64,000 nt of DNA. Source: Deltaproteobacteria bacterium. GTDB taxonomy: Bacteria; Myxococcota_A; UBA796; CAJQPC01. Every line of letters begins with the position of its first letter. The first letter of the stretch is position 1. The notes beneath the pieces are model-generated. The model did no database searches, was not told the DNA's origin, and was given only the letters and a program-made list of their open reading frames with translations. Made by a program: the position numbers and the translations under genes. Of the stretch, positions 17,872 through 25,218 are shown piece by piece. The DNA lies in NCBI GenBank assembly GCA_016717595.1, contig JADKFE010000027.1, forward strand, positions 7,427 through 71,426. Reading direction: 5' to 3'.

Positions 17872-17935
17872 ACGACCTCCAGCAAGGATCCGCGATTGTG
17901 AGGCCACCACCGCCGCTGAGTCAACCGGGCTCGCC

Positions 17936-17972
17936 AAAAAGAAAAACCCCTTCAAGGTGGACCTTGAAGGGG
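17936..17972 (-). terminator. Intrinsic terminator of the initiator tRNA gene
   Basis: On the minus strand a near-perfect 11-12 bp hairpin (CCCCTTCAAGGT and ACCTTGAAGGGG) is followed by TTTTTCTTTTT. It begins seven bases after the mature tRNA 3' end and is the clearest rho-independent terminator in the window. Confidence 0.9.
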
Positions 17973-17978
17973 CTGAAG

Positions 17979-18052
<74 letters not shown>

Positions 18053-18111
18053 CAACATCACAAGCGCCTTGGAGCATGGCATCTTGTGGGCCCAGCGTCG
18101 CCGCCGGACCC

Positions 18112-18984
18112 TCACCTCTTAACCTTGCTCGGCTTCTTGTCAAGGGCGAGCTTGGTGCCGCGGCGGATCTTCGGCTTGGCCTTGGCGAAGCCCTTCTTCT
18201 CGCGGAAGCCGTGGCCCGCGCGGCTGGGCGCGCGACCGGCGGCGAGATCTTGAAGGCGGCTGACCTCCTCCGAGGTCAAGGGGCGCACCTGGCCACGCTC
18301 CATGCCGCGGATGCTGATCGTGCCGAAGCTCAGGCGGCGCAGCTTGGCGACGGGGTGGTTCACGGCCTGCATCAGCCGCCGCACGAGGCGGTTGCGGCCT
18401 TCAGTCACCGTCAGCTCCACCCAAGAGTTGCCCTCGTCCGTCGTCTTCATCACCCGCACCTTGCACGGGCCAGAGGGGCCGTCGTCGAGGCGAACGCCCT
18501 TGGCGATGCGCAGCAGCGTCTTCTCATCGGGCGTGCGCCACACCTTCGCCACGTAGTGCCGGGGCACCTGGGTGGAGGGGTGGGTGAGCTTGTGGGCCAG
18601 CTCGCCGTCGTTCGTGAGGATGAGCGCGCCTTCAGTGTCGAAGTCGAGGCGACCGACGGGCTCAACCCGCTGGGGCAGATCTTCGACCAGATCGAGCACC
18701 CCTTTGCGGCCGCTGGGGTCGCGGCGCCCGGTGATGAAGCCCCGGGGCTTGTACATCAGGTAGTAGACCTTGGGCGGCTCGGGGGGCAGGCGGCGCCCGT
18801 CGAGGCGAACGTGGTCACGCTCAGGGTCGACCACCGTGCCGGGCTCGGTGGTCGTCTCGCCGTTGACGCTGAGGCGACCCTCACGGATCCACTCTTCAGC
18901 TTCGCGGCGAGAGGCCAGCCCTCGCCCAGCGATGAGCTTCGCGAGGCGGATCTTGCGCGGGCTGTCTTGCTCTTCTTCACTCAT
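18112..18984 (-). CDS. rluB: 23S rRNA pseudouridine synthase, RsuA/RluB family
   Basis: A 290-residue RNA-modifying enzyme. An N-terminal S4 RNA-binding domain (about 10-60, LAKLIAGRGLASRREAEEWI) is followed by the pseudouridine synthase core with YYLMYKPRGFIT and the catalytic aspartate in GRLDFDTEG (about residue 118). The ENR-like GRNRLVRRLM and the C-terminal RRLSFGTISI also fit RluB (U2605) better than RsuA, though the exact target is inferred. A lysine/arginine-rich C-terminal tail is typical of the group. It lies downstream of scpA-scpB on the same strand, an arrangement common in bacteria. Confidence 0.9.
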   Translation of the reverse strand: MSEEEQDSPRKIRLAKLIAGRGLASRREAEEWIREGRLSVNGETTTEPGTVVDPERDHVRLDGRRLPPEPPKVYYLMYKPRGFITGRRDPSGRKGVLDLVEDLPQRVEPVGRLDFDTEGALILTNDGELAHKLTHPSTQVPRHYVAKVWRTPDEKTLLRIAKGVRLDDGPSGPCKVRVMKTTDEGNSWVELTVTEGRNRLVRRLMQAVNHPVAKLRRLSFGTISIRGMERGQVRPLTSEEVSRLQDLAAGRAPSRAGHGFREKKGFAKAKPKIRRGTKLALDKKPSKVKR

Positions 18985-19117
18985 CGGATCCTCTTCGCGG
19001 TCACCGGCCGGTGGGCGCGCGGGCGATCGTGCGGCGGGAACACCACACAGCCCTTGGCCTTAACCTGCCGCGCCGCGCTGACACCCCGCCGCGGACGATC
19101 GACCGGAAAAGTCGGGC

Positions 19118-19852
19118 CTAAAAGTCGGGGAAGTCGAGCTGAACCGGGCCCTCGCGGGGGTCGTCGGATTGTAGCTCGCGCAGATCCCGCAGCGTGGGCA
19201 GATCGCTGAGATCCTTGAGGCCGAACAGCTCCAAGAACAGCGGCGTGGTGCCGTACAAAAGCGGGCGGCCCGGCTCTTCGCGGCGGCCCATCACGGCGAG
19301 GAGCTGCTTCTCCAACAACGTGCGCATGATGCCGCCGCTGTCTACCCCGCGGATGTCCTCGACCTCGGTGCGGGTGACGGGCTGGCGGTACGCGACGATG
19401 GCGAGGGTCTCTACCGCGGCTTTGGAGAGCCGAAACGGCCTCGCCCCACGGGCGGCGGCGACGTACGGCGCGGCCTGGGCCACGGTGCGGAGCTGGTAAC
19501 CATCGGCCACCTCGTGAAGCCGTAGCCCAGCGCCCCGGCGCAGGTAAGACTCCCGAAGCGTCGAGATCGCGCCGCGCAGGGCCTCTGGAGGTGGCTCCCC
19601 CAGGGCCTTGGCCAAGCTCTCGAAGCTCACCGGGGCGTCTGAGGCGAAGAGCACGGCCTCCACGGCGGCCTGCAGAAACTCGGGGCGCGGCGCGGCGAGG
19701 GTCTCGCCCAACAAGGGCTCGACGGTGGCGTCGGCGGCGTCTACGGGGGGCTCATGCAGCTCGACCGGATCCCCGTCAGGGACCACGGGCTCGTTGTCAT
19801 CCCGCTTGAGCCCCGGGAACACGATGAGGTTGTGCGTGCGCTCGTCGGACAT
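19118..19852 (-). CDS. scpB: Segregation and condensation protein B
   Basis: A 244-residue kleisin-associated protein of the SMC-ScpAB condensin complex. The two winged-helix domains are clear: LQAAVEAVLFASDAPVSFES (about 59-78) and the conserved RLSKAAVETLAIVAYRQPVT with DIRGVDSGGIMRTLLEKQLL (about 138-180), followed by GRPLLYGTTPLFLELFGL. It has a longer acidic N-terminal tail (about 55 residues) than most homologues. It starts 47 bp after the scpA stop and precedes rluB, a classical scpA-scpB-rluB order. Confidence 0.95.
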   Translation of the reverse strand: MSDERTHNLIVFPGLKRDDNEPVVPDGDPVELHEPPVDAADATVEPLLGETLAAPRPEFLQAAVEAVLFASDAPVSFESLAKALGEPPPEALRGAISTLRESYLRRGAGLRLHEVADGYQLRTVAQAAPYVAAARGARPFRLSKAAVETLAIVAYRQPVTRTEVEDIRGVDSGGIMRTLLEKQLLAVMGRREEPGRPLLYGTTPLFLELFGLKDLSDLPTLRDLRELQSDDPREGPVQLDFPDF

Positions 19853-19899
19853 CGGCGTGGCTCACGTCGTGCGAAGGTGGACCGGACCGAGCGTAGGGC

Positions 19900-20709
19900 T
19901 CAGGCGAGGCGGCGGCCCGCCTCGGAGGAGGGGCGGTCGTAGCCGTCGGGCAAGCGGGAGAGGTCGGCATCCGCCAGGCGCACCCGGGCGCGCAGCTCGA
20001 TGTCGAGGAGGTGGCCGTCTTGACACAGCTCGACCATCTGGAAACGCGCCATCTCCAAGAGCGCCAAGAAGGTGAGGATGCGCTGGGAGCGGCTGGAGAT
20101 CTCCAAGAACAGGCTCTTGAGCTGAATGCCCGGCTGATCTTCCAAGCGGCCCAACACCCAGCGCACACGCTCGGCCATGGAGTACTCCTCCATCTGGACC
20201 TCGTGCACCGGCGGCGCCTCGCTCAGGCGGTCGAGGACGGCGTAGAACGCCTCCAAGAGCCCGAAGGCGTCTACGGTAGGATCCAGGGGGCGCTCATCGG
20301 CGGCGGCGGTCTGGGGCGGGCGCGTGAACTGGTCACGACCCAAGATGGGCCGGGCCATGAGCTTCTCGCTCGCCTCTTTGAACCGCTCGTACTCCAGCAG
20401 GCGCCGGGCGAGGGTCTCCTTGGGATCCTCCTCGTCCTCATCGTCCACCTCAAGGGTGGGCACCCTGGGCACGAGCTCGCGGCTCTTGAGCTGGCACAAC
20501 GTGGAGGCCATCACCAGGAAGTCCCCGGCGATATCCAGGTCAAGTTGGGTCATCATGTCCAGATAGTCCAGGTACTCAGCGGTGATGTGGGAGATGTTGA
20601 TGTCCCGGATGTCGAGCCCGTCGCGTCGAATGATGTAGAGGAGCAGCTCGAGCGGACCGTCGTAGACCTCGGTGTGGACGGCGAAGAGCTCGGGCTGAAA
20701 CGCGAACAA
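19900..20709 (-). CDS. scpA: Segregation and condensation protein A (kleisin)
   Basis: A 269-residue kleisin that bridges SMC heads in bacterial condensin. The N-terminal helical domain (YDGPLELLLYIIRRDGLDI, then ISHITAEYLDYLD) and ASTLCQLKSRELVP are conserved, and the C-terminal winged helix (SRSQRILTFLALLEMARF, then ELCQDGHLLDIEL) binds the SMC cap. The first possible start is TTG at 20709 without a good ribosome binding site. The frame stays open for at least 120 bases further upstream, encoding a Ser/Pro-rich stretch but no start codon, so the true N-terminus is uncertain. Followed by scpB and rluB. Confidence 0.9.
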   Translation of the reverse strand: MFAFQPELFAVHTEVYDGPLELLLYIIRRDGLDIRDINISHITAEYLDYLDMMTQLDLDIAGDFLVMASTLCQLKSRELVPRVPTLEVDDEDEEDPKETLARRLLEYERFKEASEKLMARPILGRDQFTRPPQTAAADERPLDPTVDAFGLLEAFYAVLDRLSEAPPVHEVQMEEYSMAERVRWVLGRLEDQPGIQLKSLFLEISSRSQRILTFLALLEMARFQMVELCQDGHLLDIELRARVRLADADLSRLPDGYDRPSSEAGRRLA

Positions 20710-20940
20710 GGGGATTGGCTCGTTTGGGACGGAGGAGGGAGGAGCAGCAGAGGAGAGCGGGAGGTTCCCCCCGGCGGGGAGCCGGAGGAGAGGAGCGATC
20801 GAAGGATGATCACGCTGGGGATTGGGCGCCCCAGAGGAGATTGAGAATAGCCGAGGCGATCGGGGTGGACAACAGAGAAGAGAGGATGAGCCGCCTACGA
20901 CAGAAATTCGTCGATTTCAAGGATCCTTGGGGGGCGATGC
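20710..20940. other. Intergenic region upstream of scpA, purine/pyrimidine-biased
   Basis: A 231-bp gap between scpA and the Usp gene. Bases about 20737-20800 are strongly purine-rich on the plus strand (GGAGGAGGGAGGAG and similar). A 22-codon open frame on the plus strand, 20886-20954, runs into the 3' end of the Usp gene. No firm promoter, terminator or RNA gene was identified. Confidence 0.35.
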
Positions 20941-21783
20941 TCAGCGCGCGATGAGCAAAGGCATGTCTACCTCGGCGAGCACACGCTCGGTCACCCGGCC
21001 AAGAAGCAGCTCTTTGAGCAGGCCACGGCCTCGGTAGCCCAGGGCCAACACATCAGCGCCGATCTCAAGGGCCACCGCCGGCAGGGCCTCGGCGGGCTCC
21101 CCCTCAACCACCAGCGCCTCGGCCTCAAGGCCCTCCTCACGCAGGGCGGCGACCCCTTCAGCGCTGGGGTCGTGGCCGACCTCACGCCGGGCGTCCACGA
21201 CGTAGATCACCGTCACCGGGCACTTGAGCTGGGCCGCGAGGGGGCGCACCGCCCGCAGGGCCGCCCGCGCGCCGTCGGTGCCGTCAAAGCCCAAGGCGAT
21301 GCGGCTCAAGGGCGAGGGGCTGGAGCCGGTGAGCAAGACCGAGCACGAGGCCCGGCGCACGAGGCGCTCCACCGTGGCGCCGCCTTGGCCCGGCGCGCTC
21401 TCTTCAGTGTCGCCCCGAAGGCCCATGATGAGCAGGTCGGCCTCAGCGCCTAAGCTCACGAGGCGCTCGGCGACGGCCCCGTGCTCAATCCGGGCCTTGA
21501 CCTCGACGCCCAGCTCGGCGGCCTCGGCGGCGAAGCCCGAGAGCAGGCGCTCTCCGCGGTGCTGCACCTGCTCGGCGACCCGCTGGGGCACGATGACCGG
21601 CTCCCAGCCCAACATCCCGGCGATGTCTTGCAGGACATGACCGCTGAACGGCGCCACGTTCACGACGTGGGTGGCGGTCACATGAACCTGATCCGGCGCA
21701 CAAGAGGCCACACGCAGGCAGGCGCGGGCGGCGGCGGCGGACCAGACGGAGTGGTCAAGGGCGAGCAGCAGGCGGTAGCGCAT
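20941..21783 (-). CDS. Tandem universal stress protein (UspA) domain protein
   Basis: A 280-residue cytoplasmic protein made of two UspA folds. The first (about 1-148) starts MRYRLLLALDHSVWS and ends LLIMGLRGDTE...SCSVLLTG; the second (about 155-280) starts RIALGFDGTDGARAAL and ends VLALGYRGRGLLKELLLGRVTERVLAEVDMPLLI in two parts. The second carries the ATP-binding G-x2-G-x9-G signature (GYRGRG...GRVTERVL); the first has it only partly. Such tandem proteins respond to starvation or redox stress; the ligand is not known. The gene stands alone. Confidence 0.9.
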   Translation of the reverse strand: MRYRLLLALDHSVWSAAAARACLRVASCAPDQVHVTATHVVNVAPFSGHVLQDIAGMLGWEPVIVPQRVAEQVQHRGERLLSGFAAEAAELGVEVKARIEHGAVAERLVSLGAEADLLIMGLRGDTEESAPGQGGATVERLVRRASCSVLLTGSSPSPLSRIALGFDGTDGARAALRAVRPLAAQLKCPVTVIYVVDARREVGHDPSAEGVAALREEGLEAEALVVEGEPAEALPAVALEIGADVLALGYRGRGLLKELLLGRVTERVLAEVDMPLLIAR

Positions 21784-21855
21784 CCTCCAACACTACCGCA
21801 CCTTGCGCCAAGTCGGGGAGGAGGGACGACGAGCGCCCCTTCCCCGACGAAATCT

Positions 21856-22920
21856 TCACAGGTGGAAGGCCCGCAGCCCGCCGATGCTGGCGATGCGCGC
21901 CTCCGCGAGCGCGTTCGACGCCGCCACGGGGGTGACGCCTTGGGCCTTCGCGTGGTTGATGATGCGTTTCACCGTCGAGAAGATGTTCGCGGCGTCGCTC
22001 ATCGCCTTCTCGCGGGGCAGGTGCTTGAGCTCGGAGTAGACGTTGATCAAGCCACCGGCGTTGATGACGTAGTCCGGCGCGTAGGTGATGTTCTTGACCG
22101 CCAGGGCCTCACCATCGGCCTGCTCGTCGAGCAGGATGTTGTTCGCGCCGCCGGCGATGATCGGGGCGCGCAGGAGCGGGATGGTGTGTTTGTTGATGAT
22201 GCCGCCCACAGCGCAGGGGGCGAGCACGTCCACGTCGAGGCCGTAGAAGTCTTCGCCCTCGACCACGGTGCCGCCGAACTCACGCGTGCAGCGCTCGACC
22301 CGGGCGGCGTTGATGTCGGTGTAGACGAGCTGCGCGCCGCCCTCGTGGAGGTAGCTGGCGAGGTAGTAGCCGACGTTTCCGCAGCCCTGAATGGCGATCT
22401 TGCGGCCGCGCACATCCGGCGAGCCGTAGACGACCTCCAAGGTGGCGCGAATGCCGTGGAACACGCCCCACGCCGTGACCGGCGAAGGATCACCCGAGCC
22501 GCCCGCCGCGGGGTCGAAGCCGGTGACGTGTTTGGTCTCGCGGCCGATGAACGACATGTCGGCGACGTTGGTGTTCATGTCTTCAGCGGTGATGTAGCGG
22601 CCGCCGAGGCTCTCGACGGCGCGACCGAAGGCCCGGAAGAGCGCCTCGGACTTGATGCCGGGATCGCCGATGATGACCGCCTTGCCGCCGCCGAGATCGA
22701 GGCCCGCCATGGCGGCCTTGTACGTCATGCCGCGAGAGAGGCGGAGCACGTCGCGGAGCGCGTCTTGCTCGGTGGCGTAGGGGAACAGGCGACAGCCGCC
22801 GAGCGCGGGGCCCAGGGCCGTGTTGTGAACCGCGATGATGGCCCGAAGACCGACCTCATCATTGCGAAAGAAGCATACCTGCTCGTGGCCCATCTCTGCC
22901 ATTTGATCGAAGGCGCTCAT
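21856..22920 (-). CDS. Leucine (branched-chain/phenylalanine) dehydrogenase
   Basis: A 354-residue Glu/Leu/Phe/Val dehydrogenase that reversibly deaminates a branched-chain amino acid with NAD+. The substrate loop GPALGGCRLFPY, the catalytic lysines in RGMTYKAAMAGLDLGGGKAVI (quoted in part: MTYKAAMAGLDLGGGKA), the aspartate in TAEDMNTN and the dinucleotide motif GCGNVGYYLASYL are present, matching Leu/Phe/Val rather than glutamate dehydrogenases by length and loop. This enzyme commonly feeds branched-chain keto acids into iso-fatty acids, which are abundant in myxobacteria (inference). It lies next to the Usp gene, 72 bp apart. Confidence 0.93.
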   Translation of the reverse strand: MSAFDQMAEMGHEQVCFFRNDEVGLRAIIAVHNTALGPALGGCRLFPYATEQDALRDVLRLSRGMTYKAAMAGLDLGGGKAVIIGDPGIKSEALFRAFGRAVESLGGRYITAEDMNTNVADMSFIGRETKHVTGFDPAAGGSGDPSPVTAWGVFHGIRATLEVVYGSPDVRGRKIAIQGCGNVGYYLASYLHEGGAQLVYTDINAARVERCTREFGGTVVEGEDFYGLDVDVLAPCAVGGIINKHTIPLLRAPIIAGGANNILLDEQADGEALAVKNITYAPDYVINAGGLINVYSELKHLPREKAMSDAANIFSTVKRIINHAKAQGVTPVAASNALAEARIASIGGLRAFHL

Positions 22921-23077
22921 GCTCCAGACTCCCTGGGTTCACGTTCGGCTCCCCCGTAACCAGCCCTCTGCCCTCGCGGCATCCACCCATTGACCGCCCC
23001 AGGTCATATCGGCGTCAACAACACGTGCGGTGTGTGTGCGATAAGCTTGGTCTCGGTCGCAGGAGGCTTGACCCCGG

Positions 23078-24262
23078 ATGGATGAGTCCCTGGTGCGTCG
23101 TTTTCAGGAGGGTGACCTCACGGCGGTGATGGCCGTGCGGAATCACCTCCGAGATCTCGCAGGGCGCGCGCTCGGCGCCGGAGAGCTTCGTGTTGACGAC
23201 GAAGACGAGCGCTCGAAGATGGAGCAGCAGGCCGCCGCGATGGCCATCGCCGCGCGTCCTGACAGCGCCGTGGCGTTTGCCCGAGAGGCCCTTCGCGCCG
23301 CGCTCACCTTGGGGATCGAGCGCTGGCGAAGAGAGATCCCGCCGCCGCCCGGCGATCACCCCGCCGCGGCGCTGATCGCCGCGATCGCGCTGGAGACCGC
23401 GTCTTTGGCCCAGGCGCGGCTGTTTAAGCAGCACGCCGACGCCTGCCCGGCCTGCGCGCACATCCTGACCGCCTCCCAGCACACCCTACGCGCCGCGATT
23501 CAGGCCGAGGCGCCAGCGGCCGCCGCGCCGCCGCCGCCCGCCCCCGGCCGCTCTCGGAACCTCGCCCAGCGCCAGGCCGACGCCTTGCCCCCCAGCGTCG
23601 ACACGCTGAGCCGGGTCATGGCCGAGGCCGCCGCCGAGGCCGATGAGCCCAACGCCAAGACGAACACCAAACCCAACGCCAAGACCAACACCAAGCCCAG
23701 CCCCGCCCGACCCGCCGCCGCGTCCCCTCCCCGCCGCGCCGCAGCCCAGACCAAGTCCGGCCTGCCGTGGATCCCGATCGTGCTGGTGACCCTCGGCGTG
23801 GGCTTCTTCGCGTGGCGCGACGCCCAGCCCTCCGATGAGCAGCGCGCCTGGGCGACGGCGGCGCTTCTGCCGCCAGAGCTGCCCCCCACCGACCTCGGCG
23901 CGCGCTACGAAGGCACGACCAAAGCCGCGTTTGACGACATGGGCCGAGGCGGCTGCCGCAGCGCCGCCGGGCGGTTTCGCTCCGCGGCGCGCTCCTCCCC
24001 TCAAGATCCCATGCTGCCCTGGGCCGAGGGGATGGCCTTGGTCTGCGCCCGGGACGGCAAAGGCGCGCTCCTCGCGTTTAAGCAGGTGGAGGCCTTGGGC
24101 GGCAAACCCTTCGGCTGGGACTGGTGGACGGCCCAGGCGCTCTTGCTCGACGGCCAGCTTGAGCTGGGCTTGGGCCGCCTCGACGGCCTCGGAAGCACGA
24201 GCCACCCCCGCGCCGCCCAGGCCCGGGCCCTCGCCGCCCGGGTGCGGGACACGCTCTATTGA
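23078..24262 (+). CDS. Sigma2-like / zf-HC2 anti-sigma-like single-pass membrane protein
   Basis: A 394-residue protein. Its N-terminus (DESLVRRFQEGDLTAVMAVR) resembles the start of region 2 of ECF sigma factors, but no region 4 follows. Around residue 115 is an H-x3-C-x2-C motif (HADACPACAHIL) typical of zf-HC2 anti-sigma zinc fingers. A Lys/Thr/Asn/Pro linker with repeated NAKTNTKP units (about 190-215) precedes one membrane helix (about 230-247, PWIPIVLVTLGVGFFAW) and a C-terminal Sel1/TPR-like helical part. AGGAGG is 11 bases upstream of the ATG. No partner sigma gene is adjacent. The 3' end overlaps the convergent radical-SAM-like gene by 7 bp. Confidence 0.75.
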   Translation: MDESLVRRFQEGDLTAVMAVRNHLRDLAGRALGAGELRVDDEDERSKMEQQAAAMAIAARPDSAVAFAREALRAALTLGIERWRREIPPPPGDHPAAALIAAIALETASLAQARLFKQHADACPACAHILTASQHTLRAAIQAEAPAAAAPPPPAPGRSRNLAQRQADALPPSVDTLSRVMAEAAAEADEPNAKTNTKPNAKTNTKPSPARPAAASPPRRAAAQTKSGLPWIPIVLVTLGVGFFAWRDAQPSDEQRAWATAALLPPELPPTDLGARYEGTTKAAFDDMGRGGCRSAAGRFRSAARSSPQDPMLPWAEGMALVCARDGKGALLAFKQVEALGGKPFGWDWWTAQALLLDGQLELGLGRLDGLGSTSHPRAAQARALAARVRDTLY

Positions 24263-25158
24263 GCGGGCTGAACCGGGCTCAGCGGCGGGAAGCCCGGGCG
24301 GCGTAGATACGTCGAGAAGAAGCCATCGCAGGCGCCGTCGAGCCTACAGAAGCGGCAGCTCTCGGACTTGGTGAACCGCACGACGTCGGGGAAAAAGAGC
24401 ACGGCGTCGCCGCGCTGGTGGTCGGCGTCGACATACCAGCGGTTCGCGCTGCGGCGGTTCAGCGCGGCGAGCTCGCCGAGGTAACAAGAGGGCAGGCCCT
24501 TGAGATCGACCTGAACGCCGGCCTGGGTGAGCAGCGGCACCACCCGGCCCAGCGCGGCGACGACGGCGCCGACGTGGGGGACGTGGGTGGACGTGTTGCC
24601 GGTGATCGGGAAGGGGTAGCTGAACGTGGCGGCCTGGGGCCCGGCGCTGGCGATGGCCCGGGCGGTGGGCTCAAGCGCAGAGACGGCCTCGACGGTCAAC
24701 GACGTGGTGGCCACCACCCGCACCCCCAACGACTTACACACCCGCACCGCCGCCGCGCCTTCAGTGAGCCCGCCGCCGCCCGCCCCGGGCTGAACGGGCA
24801 CGACCAGCGCGTCGACGAGGCCGACAAAACGGGGGGCGTCGAAGGTCTCCAGATCCTCTGGGCCGACGTGCAGCACGGTGTGGTGAACGCCCCAGGCCCG
24901 CGCTTGGCGCAGCACTTCAGGGCTGTCCTCCCGAGACGCCACACCGACGCCAGAGAGCACAAGCCGCGTGCAGGGCTGAGACCGGGGCGTGTCCAGGCCG
25001 CGGGTGAAGAAGCGCAGGTTGTCCAGCACCTCCGCTGGGGTCATCGAGCGTGTCGGCACCGGCGCGCCAGCGCGTACACGGCCGGGGTACGCGCGCTGAA
25101 CACGAATTTGCACCATCGTCGGCCGCTCGACGGCTCCCGCCGAGGTCCAGGTGATCAT
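24256..25158 (-). CDS. Radical SAM-like protein lacking the N-terminal 4Fe-4S motif
   Basis: A 300-residue protein whose middle reads like a radical SAM TIM-barrel: alternating strands and helices with LVLSGVGVA, VHHTVLHVGPEDLETFDAP and LGVRVVATTSLTVEAVSAL. Its end (SESCRFCRLDGACDGFF, then STYLRRPGF) looks like the SPASM-type auxiliary-cluster tail. The expected CX3CX2C near residue 15-25 is absent, replaced by SAGAVERPTMVQIRV, so SAM cleavage is unlikely. The ATG at 25158 has GGAG five bases upstream; a longer frame to 25215 lacks a site. Divergent from the FG-GAP lipoprotein gene. The assignment to the radical SAM fold is an inference from pattern only. Confidence 0.6.
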   Translation of the reverse strand: MITWTSAGAVERPTMVQIRVQRAYPGRVRAGAPVPTRSMTPAEVLDNLRFFTRGLDTPRSQPCTRLVLSGVGVASREDSPEVLRQARAWGVHHTVLHVGPEDLETFDAPRFVGLVDALVVPVQPGAGGGGLTEGAAAVRVCKSLGVRVVATTSLTVEAVSALEPTARAIASAGPQAATFSYPFPITGNTSTHVPHVGAVVAALGRVVPLLTQAGVQVDLKGLPSCYLGELAALNRRSANRWYVDADHQRGDAVLFFPDVVRFTKSESCRFCRLDGACDGFFSTYLRRPGFPPLSPVQPAQ

Positions 25159-25189
25159 GGTCGCTCCGAGGAGATCTGCCCTCCCCTGG

Positions 25190-25195
25190 TATGAT
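25190..25195 (+). promoter_or_regulatory. Extended -10 promoter element
   Basis: TGG-TATGAT, an extended -10 form, lies 23 bases upstream of the ATG at 25219, leaving room for a short leader with a GGAGG ribosome binding site. No -35 is evident, as expected for an extended -10. Confidence 0.5.
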
Positions 25196-25218
25196 GATCT
25201 CAACCTTGGAGGCAACGA

